Shown one piece after another: positions 41,836 through 44,464 of a stretch of 44,464 nucleotides of DNA; the first letter of the stretch is position 1; every line of letters begins with the position of its first letter. The DNA is taken from contig JBOZIK010000001.1 of NCBI GenBank assembly GCA_051453625.1, forward strand, positions 96,990,582 through 97,035,045, read 5' to 3'. The notes beneath the pieces were generated by a model that saw only the letters and a program-made list of their open reading frames with translations, was not told the DNA's origin and made no database searches. The translations under genes and the position numbers were made by a program. Source of the DNA: Welwitschia mirabilis. Its lineage: Eukaryota; Gnetophyta; Gnetopsida; Welwitschiales.

Positions 41836-42136
41836 TCATAGAAAAGGAATCATAACAAGAAAATATCTAATATTGACACCCTTTTGAAGTCTAATAGTAT
41901 TCCAAATCAGTTTAGAACTCAATGCATGATTGAAGATGATTCTCAATGTAGCTCCTCTGGTGAGGAAAAGAAAGAAGTAAAACATGAGAATGTCCTTGAA
42001 ACTAGACTTGAACCTGGATAGAATGTAGAGAACTTTCAAATACTAGATCATTGGATTAGGCATTCTATAAGGCCCATTAAATCACCTGCTAGGTATTCTC
42101 CATCACTGAATTATATTATTTATATAGATGCAGGAA

Positions 42137-43760
42137 AACTAGAGTCATATTAAGAATCCATTTGTAGTCCTAATGCTAGTAAATGGATGGAGGCTATAAA
42201 TAAGGAAATGGAGCCCTTTGAGCAGAACCACAATTAGGAGGTAATGCTCTTTCCACTTGGGAAAAGGACATTGAAAAATAGGTGGATTTATATGTTAAAA
42301 CANNNNNNNNNNNNNNNNNNNNNNNNNNNNNNNNNNNNNNNNNNNNNNNNNNNNNNNNNNNNNNNNNNNNNNNNNNNNNNNNNNNNNNNNNNNNNNNNNN
42401 NNNNNNNNNNNNNNNNNNNNNNNNNNNNNNNNNNNNNNNNNNNNNNNNNNNNNNNNNNNNNNNNNNNNNNNNNNNNNNNNNNNNNNNNNNNNNNNNNNNN
42501 NNNNNNNNNNNNNNNNNNNNNNNNNNNNNNNNNNNNNNNNNNNNNNNNNNNNNNNNNNNNNNNNNNNNNNNNNNNNNNNNNNNNNNNNNNNNNNNNNNNN
42601 NNNNNNNNNNNNNNNNNNNNNNNNNNNNNNNNNNNNNNNNNNNNNNNNNNNNNNNNNNNNNNNNNNNNNNNNNNNNNNNNNNNNNNNNNNNNNNNNNNNN
42701 NNNNNNNNNNNNNNNNNNNNNNNNNNNNNNNNNNNNNNNNNNNNNNNNNNNNNNNNNNNNNNNNNNNNNNNNNNNNNNNNNNNNNNNNNNNNNNNNNNNN
42801 NNNNNNNNNNNNNNNNNNNNNNNNNNNNNNNNNNNNNNNNNNNNNNNNNNNNNNNNNNNNNNNNNNNNNNNNNNNNNNNNNNNNNNNNNNNNNNNNNNNN
42901 NNNNNNNGAACCACAATTAGGAGGTAATGCTCTTTCCACTTGGGAAAAGGACATTGAAAAACAGGTGGATTTATATGTTAAAACAAGAAATGAATGGTGC
43001 AAAATGTTACAAGGCCAGAATGGTAGTGAAGGATTTTTCACAATAGAAAGGTATTGAATCCAATGAAATTTTCTCTTCAATTGTTAAACATACCTCCATT
43101 CATTTCATTTTAGCTCTGGTAGCGTGCATGGATTTAGAATTGGNNNNNNNNNNNNNNNNNNNNNNNNNNNNNNNNNNNNNNNNNNNNNNNNNNNNNNNNN
43201 NNNNNNNNNNNNNNNNNNNNNNNNNNNNNNNNNNNNNNNNNNNTGGAATAACTGAATATCAAAACTACTTTCTTGCATAGTGATTTGCAAGAAGAAATTT
43301 ATATAAAATAGCTAAAAGCTTTTGGAAATGGTAAGAACTTGGTATATAGGTTGAAGAGAGGTTTATATGATCTAAAATAGGCACCCAGACAATGGTACAA
43401 GAAATTTGACACCTCAATGATGGAATAGAAATATGATAGATGCAAATAGATCACTGTGTTTATTTGATAAGAATCACCAGTAAGATTACCATTTTGTTAT
43501 NNNNNNNNNNATATATTAATTGCTGGGAATGATTTACATGAAATACAGAGATGAAAATATCAAATGGCAAAGATGTCTACAACCAAAGACCTTAGATAGG
43601 TAAAAAAAATTCTTGGAATGAGGATTAAGATAGAAAAAGTTGGAAACTGTGATTGACTCAATCTGATTATATTCATAAGGTCCTAAAAAGGTTCAACATG
43701 GTTGCCTGTTCTCCTATTTCTACTTCATTAGTAGGACATTTTAAGCTGTCAAAAGAAGAC
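42137..43760 (+). pseudogene. C2 reverse transcriptase, broken by gaps
   Basis: KWMEAINKEMEPFEQNHN, a 605-N gap (42303-42907), then the same segment again (the flanks share more than 70 bp), ARMVVKDFSQ-like sequence, LELE with a 100-N gap (43144-43243), IYIKxLKAFGNG, LKRGLYDLK and QWYKKFD. The active-site YVDD falls on a run of 10 Ns (43501-43510) and cannot be read. The end is TSLVGHFKLSKEDYLIF, as in C1. Confidence 0.85.
42303..42907. other. Assembly gap (605 N) in C2 RT
   Basis: Only Ns. Sequence just before (42228-42302) and just after (42908-42984) the gap is nearly the same, so the gap probably adds a false duplication. Confidence 0.95.
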
Positions 43761-43784
43761 TATCTTATTTTTAGTTAGGAGAAG

Positions 43785-44170
43785 AAAAGTTTTGAAGATA
43801 CTAAAAAATCTACTACAGGTTATGTATGTACACTTAGAGGTAAATCTATCAATTAGATGTCATGTCTTTAAAGTGACATAGCTTTGTCCACTATAGAGTT
43901 TGAGTATTTTTATTTGATTAAGATAGGCAAAGAGATGATTTGGTTGAGATGCATGCTTGAGTGGTTTGTCTTTTCTTAAAATAAGTAGTTTATTTATTGT
44001 GATAGATAGAGTGCTATTCACTTAGCTAAGAATGCTATGTTTCATGCTTAAACAAAGCATATTGACATGAAGTATCACTTTATTCGGATGTGATGGAAAG
44101 GAAGATAATCCATTTTGTTGAAGTCAAAATAGAAGATAATTTTGCTTATTTTCTCACAAAAGAAGTAAAT
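43785..44170 (+). pseudogene. C2 RNase H
   Basis: KKSTTGYVCTLRGKSIN, IALSTIEFEYFYLIKIGKEM, IWLRCMLEWF, YCDR-SAIHLAKNAM and TKHIDMKYHFI, homologous to C1. Stops at family Gln and Trp positions. Confidence 0.88.
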
Positions 44171-44309
44171 AGTTACAAGCATTACACCTACATAAAAGGT
44201 GTTAAACTTCAAGTTTGATAATTTGAAGGCATTGGAAAGCATTGCATCTCTTGAGTTTCATAAGTAGATCATCTTGAAGGCATGAGAAATTTGTCTTCAA
44301 GTGGGAGAG

Positions 44310-44464
44310 TGTTGATATGTGAAACCAAATATATTATTTATGTTGTAATTATATATTTTAACATTGACCCTTATTTAGAGGTGTAAAAGGGGATTGGCTT
44401 ATAACCCTAACCCTAGGGCTATATAAATCTATTAGAAAATTGTTTGTTGTATCTAGAATATATC
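44310..44464 (+). repeat. LTR 3 (3' LTR of C2), truncated by the window end
   Basis: TGTTGATATG at 44310 after the purine tract AAGTGGGAGAG. It contains AACCCTAACCCTAGGG (44403-44418) directly before TATATAAA (44420-44427), like LTR 1. Confidence 0.88.

Larger units (their letters stand above)
38699..44464 (+). mobile_element. Element C2: Tork/Tnt1-like copia retrotransposon, 3' LTR cut by the window end
   Basis: Same organisation and close homology to C1 along the full length, with its own changes: a tandem duplication of the zinc-knuckle part of gag, Asn at the protease catalytic position, an intact second integrase Asp and a 605-N gap at the start of RT. It shares with C1 the deletion between RT and RNase H. 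Confidence 0.9.

Noticed and set aside
43501-43510. Loss of the YVDD motif in C2
   Set aside because: The motif is covered by 10 Ns, so its state cannot be judged.
6780-44170. Many in-frame TAA/TAG at Gln positions, as in a genetic code with reassigned stops
   Set aside because: Stops also fall on Trp (TGA, TAG) and Arg (TGA) codons and are mixed with frameshifts and lost catalytic residues. All fit C-to-T and G-to-A decay of dead elements in a plant nucleus.

Overview
This window looks like intergenic plant nuclear DNA. It is AT-rich, no intact host gene can be recognised, and almost all recognisable sequence is decayed retrotransposon from families typical of plants (Athila-type Ty3/gypsy, Sirevirus-like and Tork/Tnt1-like Ty1/copia, and an L1-like LINE). 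Stops within the domains fall mostly on codons that are Gln, Trp or Arg in the family. Primer-binding sites and target-site duplications differ from expectation mainly by C/T and G/A transitions. Both fit long-term cytosine methylation and deamination. The species cannot be determined from the sequence.

Layout. (1) 1-6048, minus strand: an Athila-like element read right to left. It has a long LTR with a TATA box, a tRNA-Asp-type primer-binding site, a structured leader, gag, reverse transcriptase with the FMDD form of the active site, RNase H and integrase running off the left edge. A second LTR/primer-site copy sits beside the first. (2) 6723-22269, plus strand: a Sirevirus-like copia element (element A) with RT, RNase H, an env-position ORF called X here, a purine-rich 3' region and a 3' LTR. 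(3) 10009-19941, plus strand: a second Sirevirus-like element (element B) nested inside A's X gene, with near-identical 5-bp flanks. B has two LTRs and carries gag and protease and X, twice, but no integrase, RT or RNase H. (4) 22270-25139: AT-rich DNA with small tandem duplications. (5) about 25140-30041, plus strand: a dead L1-like LINE. (6) 30042-34209: AT-rich DNA with a tandem duplication and an orphan LTR-end/primer-site remnant. (7) 34210-44464, plus strand: two Tork/Tnt1-like copia elements (C1, C2) head to tail and sharing the middle LTR. The right-hand LTR is cut by the window end.

How the parts relate. In each element the usual order can be followed (LTR, primer site, gag, protease, integrase, RT, RNase H, optional env-like ORF, polypurine tract, LTR), but no element has an uninterrupted reading frame. 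None should be autonomous now. The most unusual structure is element B: a pol-less gag-protease-X arrangement with the same deletion layout in two diverged modules. This suggests a non-autonomous Sirevirus lineage that spread using proteins supplied in trans. X has an in-frame stop at the same place in all three copies and a TATA-like box 116-145 bp upstream of its ATG in all three.

Assembly caution: there are 17 N runs. Many 100-N runs are flanked by nearly identical sequence on both sides (2260-2359, 16987-17086, 17312-17411, 26635-26734, 34483-34582, also 42303-42907), which looks like unmerged contig ends. Local duplications beside those gaps are probably artefacts.
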